Assembly (NCBI RefSeq): GCF_002094855.1
Contig: NZ_ARYN01000016.1
Span: 62,001-126,000, forward strand
Direction: 5' to 3'
DNA from: Zunongwangia atlantica 22II14-10F7
Lineage (GTDB): Bacteria > Bacteroidota > Bacteroidia > Flavobacteriales > Flavobacteriaceae
DNA length: 64,000 nt
A model generated the notes under the pieces. It was not told the DNA's origin. It worked only from the letters and a program-made list of their open reading frames with translations, and searched no databases. Within the stretch, counting starts at the first letter, position 1; each line of letters starts with the position of its first letter. The translations under genes and the position numbers were made by a program. Positions 44,178 to 53,531 of the stretch are shown one piece after another.

Positions 44178-46628
44178 TTATAATTCTTTCGCATTTTTCA
44201 CCTTTTCATCAGTAATTGCGATATCAATTACTTCGCTCATATCATTTACGTAATGAAAAGTAAGACCTTTTAAATATTCTTCTTTGATCTCATTTATATC
44301 ACGTTCGTTCTCTTTACAAAGAATAAGTTCTTTAATTCTGGCTCTTTTAGCGGCAAGAATTTTTTCTTTGATTCCACCTACCGGAAGCACTTTCCCTCTT
44401 AAGGTGATCTCTCCCGTCATGGCTATACTTTTCTTCACTTTCTTCTGAGTAAATAAAGAAACTAAAGAAGTAAGCATTGTTATACCCGCACTTGGACCAT
44501 CTTTTGGCGTAGCACCTTCTGGCACGTGAATATGTACATTATGTTTTTCGAAAATACCTGAATCAATACCTAAAGTATCAGCGTTGGCTTTAATATATTC
44601 CATCGCGATGGTAGCCGATTCTTTCATCACTTTACCAAGGTTTCCGGTAATATTTAAATTTCCTTTTCCTTTCGATAAAATTGATTCAATAAAAAGAATA
44701 TCACCTCCAACCTGCGTCCAGGCTAATCCGGTAACTACTCCGGCAACTTCATTATTCTCATATTTATCACGCTCTAAACGAGGACTACCTAAAATTTCGA
44801 TAATATCTTCGTTAGTCACTTTTACATTATACTCCTCTTCCATTGCGATACTTTTCGCACCGTATCGAACTACTTTTGCAATTTGCTTTTCTAGCGCTCT
44901 AACACCAGATTCACGTGTATAACCTTCAACGATCTTTTCTAGCTGGGCTTTACCAATTTTAAGATCATCTTTTGTTAATCCGTGTTCTTTTAATTGCTTC
45001 GGAAGTAAATGTCTTTTAGCGATTTCGATCTTCTCTTCGATCGTATAACCAGTAACATTAATTATTTCCATACGATCACGTAATGCCGGCTGAATCGTAT
45101 TTAAACTATTACAAGTTGCAATGAACATCACTTTAGATAGATCGAAACCTAATTCTAAAAAGTTATCATGAAACTCACTATTCTGTTCCGGATCTAAAAC
45201 TTCTAATAATGCAGAAGAAGGATCCCCGGCATTACCAATACTTAGCTTATCGATTTCATCTAAAACAAAAACAGGATTACTGGTTCCTGCCTTTTTAAGA
45301 CTTTGGATAATTCTACCCGGCATCGCACCTATATAGGTTTTACGATGTCCTCTAATTTCAGCTTCGTCTCTTAAACCACCTAAAGAAATTCGAACGTATT
45401 CTCTTCCTAAAGCTTCGGCTACAGACTTTCCTAAACTGGTTTTACCAACTCCTGGAGGTCCGTAAAGACAAAGAATAGGAGACTTCATATCATTACGCAG
45501 TTTTAAAACTGCCAGATATTCTATAATTCTACGTTTTACATCATCTAAACCGTAATGGTCACGATCTAAAATTTTCTTCGCTCGCTTAAGATCAAATTTA
45601 TCTTTACTGAATTCATCCCAAGGAAGATCTAGAAATAAGTCCAGGTAATTACGCTGAATAGAATATTCGGCTACCTGAGGATTCATTCTTTGCATTTTTG
45701 AAAGCTCTTTTTCAAAATGCTTTTGTACATCTTCACTCCAATGCTTGTCTTTAGCTCGTACGCGCATTTCTTCGATCTCATCTTCATGAGAAACACCACC
45801 CAATTCTTCTTGAATGGTTTTCATTTGCTGGTGCAAAAAGTATTCGCGTTGCTGCTGACTCATATCACTCTGCACTTTAGACTGAATATCATTTTTAAGT
45901 GCCAGTTTCTGATTTTCAACATTCATAAACTTCAAGGTCGCTAAAGCACGTTCCTTAAGGTCGTTAGTCGCTAGTAAGTTTTGTTTCTCTTCTACTGAAA
46001 GATTCATGTTAGAAGACACAAAATTGATTAAGAAAGAATTACTTTCTATATTCTTAATGGCGAAAGAAGCTTCAGAAGGTATATTAGGACTGCTTTTAAT
46101 AATCTGCAGCGCTAAATCTTTAATCGCATCGATTATTGCCCCAAACTCTTCATTTTCAGCATCTGGTTTTGTTTCAGGAATTTCTTCAACATTCGCCCTC
46201 ATAAAAGGCTCTTCCTGGGTAACTTCAGTAATATTAAAACGCTTTTTACCCTGTATAATCACTGTTGTATTTCCATCGGGCATTTTTAAAACCCTAAGAA
46301 TTCTAGCTACAACACCTATATTATTAATGTCTTTGATTCCCGGATTTTCTACCTCTTCATCTTTCTGAGAAACAACACCAATGATCTTTTCATTATTATT
46401 TGCTTCGTTAATTAACTTGATCGAAGCATCTCTTCCAGCAGTAATAGGAATCACTACTCCCGGGAAAAGAACCGTATTTCTTAAAGGTAATATTGGTAAA
46501 TTTTCAGGTAATTTTTCTTTATTTATTTCCTCTTCATCTTCAGGCGTCATTAACGGTATCAACTCTGCATCTTCATTTATACCTTGTAATGACAAACTGT
46601 CAATATCCGTGAATTTTGTTTTAGCCAT
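44178..46628 (-). CDS. lon: ATP-dependent protease Lon
   Basis: Lon degrades damaged and regulatory proteins in the cytosol. The 816-residue protein has the N-terminal substrate domain ([19 protein letters not shown]), the AAA module with Walker [17 protein letters not shown] and [30 protein letters not shown], and the serine-lysine protease domain with [20 protein letters not shown] (catalytic Ser) and [23 protein letters not shown] (Lys). It is typical in length. A 9-bp inverted repeat lies 66-91 bases upstream. Confidence 0.97.
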   Translation of the reverse strand: MAKTKFTDIDSLSLQGINEDAELIPLMTPEDEEEINKEKLPENLPILPLRNTVLFPGVVIPITAGRDASIKLINEANNNEKIIGVVSQKDEEVENPGIKDINNIGVVARILRVLKMPDGNTTVIIQGKKRFNITEVTQEEPFMRANVEEIPETKPDAENEEFGAIIDAIKDLALQIIKSSPNIPSEASFAIKNIESNSFLINFVSSNMNLSVEEKQNLLATNDLKERALATLKFMNVENQKLALKNDIQSKVQSDMSQQQREYFLHQQMKTIQEELGGVSHEDEIEEMRVRAKDKHWSEDVQKHFEKELSKMQRMNPQVAEYSIQRNYLDLFLDLPWDEFSKDKFDLKRAKKILDRDHYGLDDVKRRIIEYLAVLKLRNDMKSPILCLYGPPGVGKTSLGKSVAEALGREYVRISLGGLRDEAEIRGHRKTYIGAMPGRIIQSLKKAGTSNPVFVLDEIDKLSIGNAGDPSSALLEVLDPEQNSEFHDNFLELGFDLSKVMFIATCNSLNTIQPALRDRMEIINVTGYTIEEKIEIAKRHLLPKQLKEHGLTKDDLKIGKAQLEKIVEGYTRESGVRALEKQIAKVVRYGAKSIAMEEEYNVKVTNEDIIEILGSPRLERDKYENNEVAGVVTGLAWTQVGGDILFIESILSKGKGNLNITGNLGKVMKESATIAMEYIKANADTLGIDSGIFEKHNVHIHVPEGATPKDGPSAGITMLTSLVSLFTQKKVKKSIAMTGEITLRGKVLPVGGIKEKILAAKRARIKELILCKENERDINEIKEEYLKGLTFHYVNDMSEVIDIAITDEKVKNAKEL

Positions 46629-46693
46629 AAGTTATCTTTAAAAGTCAAACTGTCATTTCAGTTTGTTTATTTCAATATGTTTTGAGACCTCTA

Positions 46694-46719
46694 TACCTGC
46701 AAATACTAGATTACAGGTA
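46694..46719. promoter_or_regulatory. Inverted repeat upstream of lon
   Basis: TACCTGCAA and TTACAGGTA form a nearly perfect 9-bp inverted repeat with an eight-base spacer, between divergent lon and the sigma gene. It may be an operator; no known consensus is matched. Confidence 0.4.
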
Positions 46720-46791
46720 GTTAAAATTGTTGCTTATTAGATGTTTCAATTCCTATGCCAGCATATTTTTTCTGAAATAATTTTAAAAAAC

Positions 46792-46817
46792 TGTAACAAA
46801 CAGAAACTCCCCCTATC
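46792..46817 (+). promoter_or_regulatory. Candidate ECF-type promoter of the sigma operon
   Basis: TGTAAC (46792-46797) and CTATC (46813-46817) are spaced by 15 bases, the form of an ECF sigma -35 GTAAC and -10 pair, upstream of an ECF sigma gene. Overlap with TATCTTTA (weak housekeeping box) allows both. Autoregulation is inferred. Confidence 0.45.
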
Positions 46818-46842
46818 TTTATACTAGAAACAAGATATTTTT

Positions 46843-47400
46843 TTGCAATCAACCATCACACATATTAACGATCTTGTAAATGACTGCCGGCAGGGAAACC
46901 AGCGTGCGCAAATGGAGATTTACAACAGGTATTACAAAGCTATGTACAATACTGCTTTGCGAATCGTACACCATAGTGCCGAGGCCGAAGACATTATGCA
47001 AGAGTCTTTTTTAAGTGCTTTCGAAAAGATCGATCAATTTAAAGCTGAAGCTTCTTTTGGCGCCTGGCTAAAGCGAATTGTGGTAAACAACAGTATTAAT
47101 GCCCACAATAAAAAATCGAAATACGAAGAAGTAAGCTATAAGGATTATCTAAAAAACGAAACAGACGAGAATGAGGGAATAACTACTACCGATACTCAAA
47201 ATAAAAAAGTGAAAATGGTTTTAAAAGCCATGCAGGAGCTTAAAGAAAATTACAGGATCTGCCTAACACTTCACTTAATCGAAGGTTATGATTATGAAGA
47301 AATAGGCGATATTTTAAATATTTCTTATGCCAATTGCAGGACAACCATTTCCCGAGCTAAAGAAAGTTTAAGAAAAAAAATGTTGAAAGATGAAAAATGA
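46843..47400 (+). CDS. RNA polymerase ECF sigma factor
   Basis: The 185-residue protein contains sigma region 2 (YNRYYKAMYNTALRIVHHSAEAEDIMQESFLSAFEKID) and region 4 (LKENYRICLTLHLIEGYDYEEIGDILNISYANCRTTISRAKESLR), without regions 1 or 3. The start is the TTG at 46843, as the only ATG nearby (46912) lies inside region 2. It overlaps the next gene by 11 bases. The operon then encodes a membrane protein and two exported repeat proteins, the layout of a sigma/anti-sigma envelope response. Confidence 0.92.
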   Translation: MQSTITHINDLVNDCRQGNQRAQMEIYNRYYKAMYNTALRIVHHSAEAEDIMQESFLSAFEKIDQFKAEASFGAWLKRIVVNNSINAHNKKSKYEEVSYKDYLKNETDENEGITTTDTQNKKVKMVLKAMQELKENYRICLTLHLIEGYDYEEIGDILNISYANCRTTISRAKESLRKKMLKDEK

Positions 47401-47950
47401 CGAATTCTTTGAGGATCTAAAGGGATTGAACTTTGATATTTCTGAACCAGATTCTGGACATAAAGATCGATTTCTTGAAAAACTTAACCGGCAACAAAAA
47501 GATAAGCTTCCAAAAAAAGGAAAACTAAGAAAACTTTGGATTCCTTTAAGCAGTATAGCAGCCGCACTTATCATTGCATTTATTGCTTTTGGTAATGTTT
47601 TTAATACGCCTGCATTTGCAAAAGAAGCAGATCTTGCTGCAGTTTCTCCACAAATGAAAGAAACTCAGGATTTCTATAGCACACTTATAGAAAGAGAGCT
47701 TAAATCTATAGAAGGAGAGCGCAGCCCAAAAACCAATAAGATCATTAATGATGCATTGGTACAATTAGAAACTTTAGAAAAAGAATACAACAAACTAAAA
47801 AAAGATCTTTTAGAAAGTGGCCAGGATAAACGCGTAATCTATGCCATGATTAACAACTTTCAAAAAAGGATTGACCTGCTAAACCAGGTACTAGACCAAA
47901 TTGAGACTATTAAACAACTAAACACACAAGAAAATGAAACTATTATATAA
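47390..47950 (+). CDS. Single-pass membrane protein, candidate anti-sigma factor
   Basis: The 186-residue protein has a 46-residue charged cytoplasmic N-terminus, one membrane helix (about 50-67, IPLSSIAAALIIAFIAFGNVF), and a periplasmic part with predicted coiled coil (about 90-180; LVQLETLEKEYNKLKKDLLESG). There is no zinc anti-sigma HxxxCxxC motif. The place directly after an ECF sigma gene, with an 11-base overlap, is what supports the role. It also overlaps the next gene by 17 bases. Function is inferred from context. Confidence 0.75.
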   Translation: MKNDEFFEDLKGLNFDISEPDSGHKDRFLEKLNRQQKDKLPKKGKLRKLWIPLSSIAAALIIAFIAFGNVFNTPAFAKEADLAAVSPQMKETQDFYSTLIERELKSIEGERSPKTNKIINDALVQLETLEKEYNKLKKDLLESGQDKRVIYAMINNFQKRIDLLNQVLDQIETIKQLNTQENETII

Positions 47951-49022
47951 ATTATTATTCCTTGCGCTTTTGGTGCCGGCAATAAGCTTTGCCAATGGGG
48001 ATGCTGAAGGTAGACATACCAAAGAGAAAACATTAAAAAGAGAATTTAAAGTATCGCAAAAAGGGATTCTGGATATTAATAATAACTACGGAAATGTAGA
48101 TATTTCTACCTGGGATGAAAACCGAATTGTAATTCAGGTATTTATTAAAACTAGTGGCGACGACCTGGAAAGGGTTCAGAAAAAATTAGATGACATTTCT
48201 GTAGATTTTCAGCAAAATGGAAACCGCGTAAGTGCAAAAACCAGATATCAAAAAGAAGAAAGATCCTGGTGGAGCAGTTTATTTAGTAGCGGCAATGGCA
48301 TTAATATGGAAATTAACTATGTAATTAAAGCACCGGTAAACCACGATATGGTGATCGATAATGATTACGGCGCAATCTATATTGATAAAGTGAACGGAAA
48401 TACAGATATCTCCTGTGACTACGGAAAAGTTGATATTGGCGAGTTAAGAGGATCACGTAATATGCTGAATTTTGATTACACCCGTAATTCTCACTTCGGA
48501 TTTATTTCTACTGCGGAAATTGATGCCGATTATTCTGAATTTACCATCGAAGAAGCTGAAAACTTAGTTATAAGTGCAGATTATACCGACTCTAAAGTTG
48601 AAAAAGTAGAACGCCTAAAATACAATTGTGACTACGGAAGTTTTAGAGTAGATAAAGTAAAAGTTCTGGAAGCTGATGGAGATTATCTGAGCACCAAAAT
48701 TGGTCGAGTTTTCACCTCGCTGAGCCTAAACCAGGATTATGGTTCGATTTCTATCGAAAAATTAATCGACGGTGTAAAAAGAGTAAATATCGATACAGAT
48801 TATGCCGGAATTAAACTGGGATTTGATGCCGAGATGGATTTCACCTTTAATGTACAAACCTCTTACGGAAGTGTAAAAGGCACCGACGATCTTGAAATTC
48901 AAAAAAGCCATGATCGCAATACCAGCAAAGAAATTTCAGGATATTACGGCAAACAAAACAGTCAAAATTCAATAAATATTACCACAAGCTATGGTAGTGT
49001 TAGCTTTAGAAAAGAATATTAA
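47934..49022 (+). CDS. Exported DUF4097-like beta-solenoid protein
   Basis: The 362-residue product has a signal peptide (LFLALLVPAISFA) and a series of roughly 20-residue strands with a D-Y-G core: NNYGNVDIS, NDYGAIYID, CDYGKVDIG, DADYSEFTIE, CDYGSFRVD, QDYGSISIE, TSYGSVKG and TSYGSVSF. This is the DUF4097 'beta strand repeat' style, likely a right-handed solenoid on the periplasmic or cell surface side. It overlaps the anti-sigma gene by 17 bases and is 60 bases before a second solenoid gene. Ligand unknown. Confidence 0.85.
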   Translation: MKLLYKLLFLALLVPAISFANGDAEGRHTKEKTLKREFKVSQKGILDINNNYGNVDISTWDENRIVIQVFIKTSGDDLERVQKKLDDISVDFQQNGNRVSAKTRYQKEERSWWSSLFSSGNGINMEINYVIKAPVNHDMVIDNDYGAIYIDKVNGNTDISCDYGKVDIGELRGSRNMLNFDYTRNSHFGFISTAEIDADYSEFTIEEAENLVISADYTDSKVEKVERLKYNCDYGSFRVDKVKVLEADGDYLSTKIGRVFTSLSLNQDYGSISIEKLIDGVKRVNIDTDYAGIKLGFDAEMDFTFNVQTSYGSVKGTDDLEIQKSHDRNTSKEISGYYGKQNSQNSINITTSYGSVSFRKEY

Positions 49023-49082
49023 AATTATACAATTTCAAAAATAAAAAAGCCAAACGGCATATAACCATTAATCAATCAAATC

Positions 49083-49817
49083 ATGAAAAAGTCAATTTTA
49101 GCAGCAGTCATTTTATGCATCAGCATCACCTCAGCAAACGCCCAATGGTGGAGCAGCGATAAAAGTATTAAAGGGAACGGCAATGTAGTTACCGAAAATC
49201 GAAAAACATCAGATTACGATGTGGTAAGCCTTGTAGGTTTTATGGATGTTGCACTAGTAAAAGGAAGCGAAGGAAATTTAACTATCGAAGCCGAAAGCAA
49301 TTTACAGGAATACATCACTACAGAAGTTAAAAACGGTACCTTAAAAATTTCAGTAGAGAAAGGCGTGAATATAAGTCCGTCACGAAACAAAACCATTAAA
49401 GTAACGGTTCCTTTTGAAGATTTAGAAGGCGCCTATTTAACCGGAAGCGGTGATATCTGGACAGAAGATAAAATTACGGCGAGAGATTTTTCACTATCGG
49501 TTACCGGAAGCGGTGATATGAATATTGAAATTGAAGCTGATGAAATTGACGGAAAAGTTACGGGAAGTGGCGATATTCAATTAATAGGAACTGCAAGTGA
49601 ATTAGAGTGTAACGTCACAGGATCTGGAGATTTTGACGCTTATAAATTAAAAGCAAACATCGTAAGCGCTCAGGTATCTGGCTCTGGAGACATTATGGTT
49701 TATGCCGAAAAAGAATTGAATGCAAGAATCGCAGGATCTGGAGATATTTCTTACAAGGGTAATCCTAGTAAAGAAAATTTTAAAACTTCAGGATCTGGAG
49801 ATATTTCAAAGTACTAA
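49083..49817 (+). CDS. Exported GSGD-repeat protein (DUF2807, head GIN domain)
   Basis: The 244-residue product has a signal peptide (MKKSILAAVILCISITSANA) and then a DUF2807 domain: DYDVVSLVGFMDVALVKGSEGNLTIEAESNL, typical of its 'GIN' head, and seven GSGD motifs spaced about 20 residues (LTGSGDIWT, VTGSGDMNI, VTGSGDIQL, VTGSGDFDA, VSGSGDIMV, IAGSGDISY, TSGSGDISK). It is a beta-solenoid, often named putative autotransporter adhesin. It is the last gene of the sigma operon and is followed by a terminator. Biochemical function unknown. Confidence 0.9.
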   Translation: MKKSILAAVILCISITSANAQWWSSDKSIKGNGNVVTENRKTSDYDVVSLVGFMDVALVKGSEGNLTIEAESNLQEYITTEVKNGTLKISVEKGVNISPSRNKTIKVTVPFEDLEGAYLTGSGDIWTEDKITARDFSLSVTGSGDMNIEIEADEIDGKVTGSGDIQLIGTASELECNVTGSGDFDAYKLKANIVSAQVSGSGDIMVYAEKELNARIAGSGDISYKGNPSKENFKTSGSGDISKY

Positions 49818-49853
49818 TTCCAAATACTGGTAATTATTGTTTAATTTTTGAAT

Positions 49854-49880
49854 AAAAATCCCTTCTACCCTACAGGAGGG
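49854..49880 (+). terminator. Terminator of the ECF sigma operon
   Basis: AAAAATCCCTTCT pairs with AGGAGGGATTTTT (one G-T pair), followed by a long T-run. Confidence 0.85.
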
Positions 49881-49923
49881 ATTTTTTTTAGATTTAGTTT
49901 ATGGTAAAGAGTTGACAGCATTC

Positions 49924-49986
49924 AGCAATTAGCAATTAGCAATTAGCAATTAGCAATTAGCAATTAGCAATTAGCAATTAGCAATT
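49924..49986. repeat. Nine perfect copies of a 7-bp tandem repeat
   Basis: The heptamer AGCAATT is repeated nine times without error (63 bases) in a gene-free region. It is a slippage-prone microsatellite with no open frame across it. Confidence 0.95.
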
Positions 49987-50280
49987 AATGTAATTCCAGA
50001 TAGTGCTGAAAAGAAAAATAAATCGATCATTTAACATTCAAGCTAACTAAATCTTGTTCTTCGATACACCGTCTAAAATCGACAATCTAACAGTCAAGTG
50101 ATCTAAATTCTACTTCAAATTCAAAAAAGATCTCTCCATTTCGCCTGCCGGCGAGGCAAGGTCGAGATGACATCTTGATTCATCCGAATATTCAGTATAC
50201 AAAATTGAGCATTTTAAACCTTGATTCTTATTCTTTCCTTATTTGATCTACACTCTATTTTCTATATTCTAGAAGCGAAT
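49987..50280. other. Gap downstream of the UMF1 transporter gene
   Basis: After the heptamer array, this stretch contains a REP-like palindrome (50127-50176) and otherwise only AT-rich sequence. No gene or clear promoter was found. Confidence 0.5.
50127..50176. repeat. Interspersed REP-like palindrome
   Basis: An imperfect inverted repeat runs from AAGATCTCTCC through a TGCCGGCGAGGCA core to GAGATGACATCTT. From memory it resembles the 'ATTTCG..GTCGAAATGAC' intergenic repeats of flavobacterial genomes. Confidence 0.5.
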
Positions 50281-51600
50281 CTAACTTCTAATCTTCGGTA
50301 CTCTAATCAGTAAAATAATTCCACCGATAAAAAAAATGATCAGGAATAATATCGAATTTCGGCTACTTCCGGTATAGTTAGCAACTGCACCATGTATCAT
50401 CATTCCAATTACGATCCCAATTTTCTCTGAAACATCATAAAAACTGAAATAACTGGCGGTATCGATAGCATTTTCAGGAAGCATTTTGGAGTAAGTAGAC
50501 CTAGAAAGTGACTGAATCCCTCCCATTACCAATCCAACACTGGCGGCGGCTACGTAAAATTGATTTGGCGTAGTAATAAAATAGGCGTAAACGCAAATAA
50601 GCGCCCAAATGATATTTATAAAAATTAAGGTCTTAATATTACCAATCTTAGCTGCAATTCTAGAGGTTAGCGTTGCACCCAAAACAGCCACCAACTGAAT
50701 CAATAAAATACTTACGATTAACCCGGTAGTTGAGTCCTGTTCTCCCCAATCCAATTCTTTAATTCCAAAATAGGTTGCAATAAGCATAATGGTTTGCACC
50801 GCCATACTGTACACGAAGAAAGCCCCTAAATATCTTTTAAGCTGAAGATTATGATTTAAAGAATTCCAAATCTTCCGAAGTTCTTTAAATCCATTGAACA
50901 TCACATTTTTAGTCAGTTTTGCTTTTTTAGTCCCTTTTGGTAAATAGTAATAGGTGTACTGACTAAAACCAATCCACCATACTCCGGTTAGCACAAAAGA
51001 AAGTCGGGTTGGTAATCCTTCATCTTCAAAACCAAATAGTTCATATTTAAGGATCATTAATAAACAAAGAACCAATAAAATAACACTACCAATATAACCT
51101 AGCGAAAAACCCTTTGCGCTTATTTTATCCTGTTGCTCTGGGAAAGCGATATCTGGTAAATAACTATTGTAAAATACCAAACTCGACCAAAAACCAATTA
51201 AAGCCAGAAAATAACAAAGTAAGCCAAACCACAAAAATTCAAGGTTAAACCAAAAAAGACCGATACAGGATAAAGCACCTAGATAACAGAAAAACTTAAG
51301 GAAATTCTTTTTGTTCCCTACATAATCGGCAATCCCGGATAAAAACGGACTAAGTATAGAGACTACCAGAAAAGCTGCCGCGGTTACATAAGAAATTACA
51401 GTATCATTATTCAAATCGAATCCTAAAAATGGGACTTTATCATTAATAATATTTCCTTCAGAATCTTTTATAATTGTAAGTGCCCCATAAAAAATAGGAA
51501 ATATTGCTGAAGATATCACCAGGCTATAAACCGAGTTCGCCCAGTCGTAAAATGCCCATGCGTTAAGTAGTTTTTTACTACCCTTTGGAAGATTTTTCAT
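50281..51600 (-). CDS. MFS transporter, UMF1 (Atg22-like) family
   Basis: The 439-residue protein starts with LLNAWAFYDWANSVYSLVISSAIFPIFYGAL, the signature of the UMF1/Atg22 family, and has about twelve membrane segments, with PFLSGIADYVGNKKNFLKFF as the MFS loop and GGIQSLSRSTYSKMLPENA later. Related eukaryotic proteins export amino acids from vacuoles; bacterial cargo is unknown. It lies 64 bases downstream of the M48 protease gene on the same strand, with a terminator between. Confidence 0.92.
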   Translation of the reverse strand: MKNLPKGSKKLLNAWAFYDWANSVYSLVISSAIFPIFYGALTIIKDSEGNIINDKVPFLGFDLNNDTVISYVTAAAFLVVSILSPFLSGIADYVGNKKNFLKFFCYLGALSCIGLFWFNLEFLWFGLLCYFLALIGFWSSLVFYNSYLPDIAFPEQQDKISAKGFSLGYIGSVILLVLCLLMILKYELFGFEDEGLPTRLSFVLTGVWWIGFSQYTYYYLPKGTKKAKLTKNVMFNGFKELRKIWNSLNHNLQLKRYLGAFFVYSMAVQTIMLIATYFGIKELDWGEQDSTTGLIVSILLIQLVAVLGATLTSRIAAKIGNIKTLIFINIIWALICVYAYFITTPNQFYVAAASVGLVMGGIQSLSRSTYSKMLPENAIDTASYFSFYDVSEKIGIVIGMMIHGAVANYTGSSRNSILFLIIFFIGGIILLIRVPKIRS

Positions 51601-51612
51601 GGACTAAAAATA

Positions 51613-51641
51613 AAAAAGCTACACTAATAGTGCAGCTTTTT
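51613..51641 (-). terminator. Terminator of the M48 protease gene
   Basis: AAAAAGCTACACT pairs with AGTGCAGCTTTTT with one mismatch; T-run on the minus strand after the gene. Confidence 0.75.
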
Positions 51642-51663
51642 CAATTTATTTATTTGTAAAATC

Positions 51664-52488
51664 TTATTGGAAGCTAGTTACTCCGTATTTTCTGGCCTCA
51701 GCTTCTGCTTCAGGAGCCCAGGCTTCAAGATTATTTATTCTCGTTTGATTTGAAGGGTGTGTACTTAAAAATTCTGGAGTAGAAGCTCCTCCACTATTTT
51801 GTTGCATCCTTCTCCAAAGGTCTGCGGCTTCATCTGGATTATAACCAGCAATGGCCATTAAGGTTAGGCCAATTCTATCTGCTTCAGACTCATGCCCTCT
51901 ACTAAAAGGTAACATCACTCCTACCTGAGATCCAATACCATAGGCCTGAGCAAAGATTTGTTGTGTTTGCTGGCTTTTACCGCTAAGTGCAACAGTTCCG
52001 GCGACTGCTCCCAATTGTTGTACCTGTGCAGCACTCATTCGTTGTGCTCCATGATCTGCCAATGCGTGAGCTACCTCGTGCCCCATTACTACAGCCAAAC
52101 CGGTTTCGTCCTGAGTGATTGGTAAAATACCAGTATAAACCACGGTTTTTCCACCTGGCATTGCAAATGCGTTTACCTGATTATCCTGAACAAGATTATA
52201 TTCAAATCTAAAATCATCCAAAAATCCCTGGTATCCATTTGCATTTAAATATCGCTCTGCCGCTGTTTTAATTTTTTCACCAACTCTTTGTACCATTCTG
52301 GATTCGGCAGTACCGTTAACCACATTGCTACTATCCAAAAATGCTTCATATTGCTGAAATGATGCCGGAAATAATTGATCGTTACTTACAAAATTTAAAT
52401 TCTTTTGTCCTGTGAAAGGATTTACTTTACAGGCGACTACTGTTAAAGCAGCAACAAAAAGAACTATTATCCACTTCTTTACTTTCAT
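51664..52488 (-). CDS. M48 family metalloprotease, lipoprotein
   Basis: The 274-residue protein has a lipoprotein leader (AALTVVACKVNPFTGQ, Cys 20), the zinc motif MGHEVAHALADHGAQR with HExxH, and the downstream ESEADRIGL Glu ligand, followed by STHPSNQTRI, as in the LoiP/YcaL/BepA-like group. These proteases cut or fold outer-membrane proteins in the periplasm. It has no TPR domain. No linked envelope gene other than the neighbouring transporter. Confidence 0.93.
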   Translation of the reverse strand: MKVKKWIIVLFVAALTVVACKVNPFTGQKNLNFVSNDQLFPASFQQYEAFLDSSNVVNGTAESRMVQRVGEKIKTAAERYLNANGYQGFLDDFRFEYNLVQDNQVNAFAMPGGKTVVYTGILPITQDETGLAVVMGHEVAHALADHGAQRMSAAQVQQLGAVAGTVALSGKSQQTQQIFAQAYGIGSQVGVMLPFSRGHESEADRIGLTLMAIAGYNPDEAADLWRRMQQNSGGASTPEFLSTHPSNQTRINNLEAWAPEAEAEARKYGVTSFQ

Positions 52489-52634
52489 AGTTAATTAGAT
52501 TAGTTTTGTTAAAATTACAAAAGCCAAGTCGCTTAAAAGTTTTGTTTAAGTAGGATTTAACAAATTATGGCTTTCAAAAAAGCTTCTAAATTTATAGAAT
52601 CTTAAGATCTATATTGCAAGTATTTATAAATAGA

Positions 52635-53504
52635 ATGGCAAAAAAACACAAAGATAAAACCCCGATTCAGCAATTATTATTACCCTGGTACATCTTGTAT
52701 ACTGGTAAAATCTTAAACTGGCTATCACCTTACCTGGCAAGTAAATTTGCCGGAAAATTATTTCTTACTCCTTTAAAATACAAGTTGCCAAAGCGTGAGA
52801 AAGACATGGATCAAAATACGAAGCAATCCAAGCTAATATTAACTAAAAGCGGGAAAGAAATCGTGGTTTACGAATATGGCGAAAGTGATAAAAAAATTTT
52901 GTTGGTACACGGCTGGAGCGGTCGTGGCACACAACTTTCTAAAATTGCCGATGCTCTACTTAAGGAAGGTTTTAGTACCATTAGTTTTGATGCTCCTGCC
53001 CACGGGAAAGCTTCAGGTAAAATGAGTATGATGCCTTACTTTATCGAAGCGATCCATTTTCTTAGTAAAAAACATGGTCCATTTTATACAATTATAGGTC
53101 ATTCTTTAGGCGGAATGTCTACTTTAAAAGCGCTAAAGGAAGGAGTCTCTTCAGAAAAAGCAGTAATTATTGGAACAGCTAATAGCGTTACCGCAATTAC
53201 ACAGGAATTTGTACAAAACCTTCATATGGACAAAGAGGTTGCGTATCTTATGAAAGCACACTTTGATGAGAAATTCGGGCAAAATATGGATAATTATTCC
53301 GGAGCGATTTCAGCACAAAGTGTACATATTCCTACTTTGGTAATTCATGATAAAAATGATGTTGATGTACATTATAAATGTGCCGAGGAAATTAATAAAC
53401 AATTAAAAAACAGTGAACTCTATTTAACCGAAGGCCTTGGACATCGACGAATCCTGGGAGACCAAAAGGTTATTAACAAAATCACAACGTTCATCACGGC
53501 ATAA
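52635..53504 (+). CDS. Alpha/beta hydrolase
   Basis: This 289-residue hydrolase has the oxyanion loop LLVHGWSGRGTQ, nucleophile elbow IIGHSLGGMS, the acid segment VIHDKNDVDV and catalytic His in GLGHRRIL. The ATG at 52635 is used; a TTG seven codons earlier adds no conserved residues. N-terminal 60 residues are hydrophobic and basic (LPWYILYTGKILNWLSPYLA) and may attach to membrane. Substrate unknown; the two msrB genes follow 27 bases later on the same strand. Confidence 0.88.
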   Translation: MAKKHKDKTPIQQLLLPWYILYTGKILNWLSPYLASKFAGKLFLTPLKYKLPKREKDMDQNTKQSKLILTKSGKEIVVYEYGESDKKILLVHGWSGRGTQLSKIADALLKEGFSTISFDAPAHGKASGKMSMMPYFIEAIHFLSKKHGPFYTIIGHSLGGMSTLKALKEGVSSEKAVIIGTANSVTAITQEFVQNLHMDKEVAYLMKAHFDEKFGQNMDNYSGAISAQSVHIPTLVIHDKNDVDVHYKCAEEINKQLKNSELYLTEGLGHRRILGDQKVINKITTFITA

Positions 53505-53531
53505 TCTTTGTAACTTTCAAAATAAAAAAGA

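Noticed and set aside
49083-49817. RTX calcium-binding toxin repeats
   Set aside because: The repeats are GSGD at about 20-residue spacing, not nonapeptide GGxGxDxUx; they fit DUF2807.
49924-49986. CRISPR-like array
   Set aside because: The repeats are 7 bases, directly adjoining, with no spacers.
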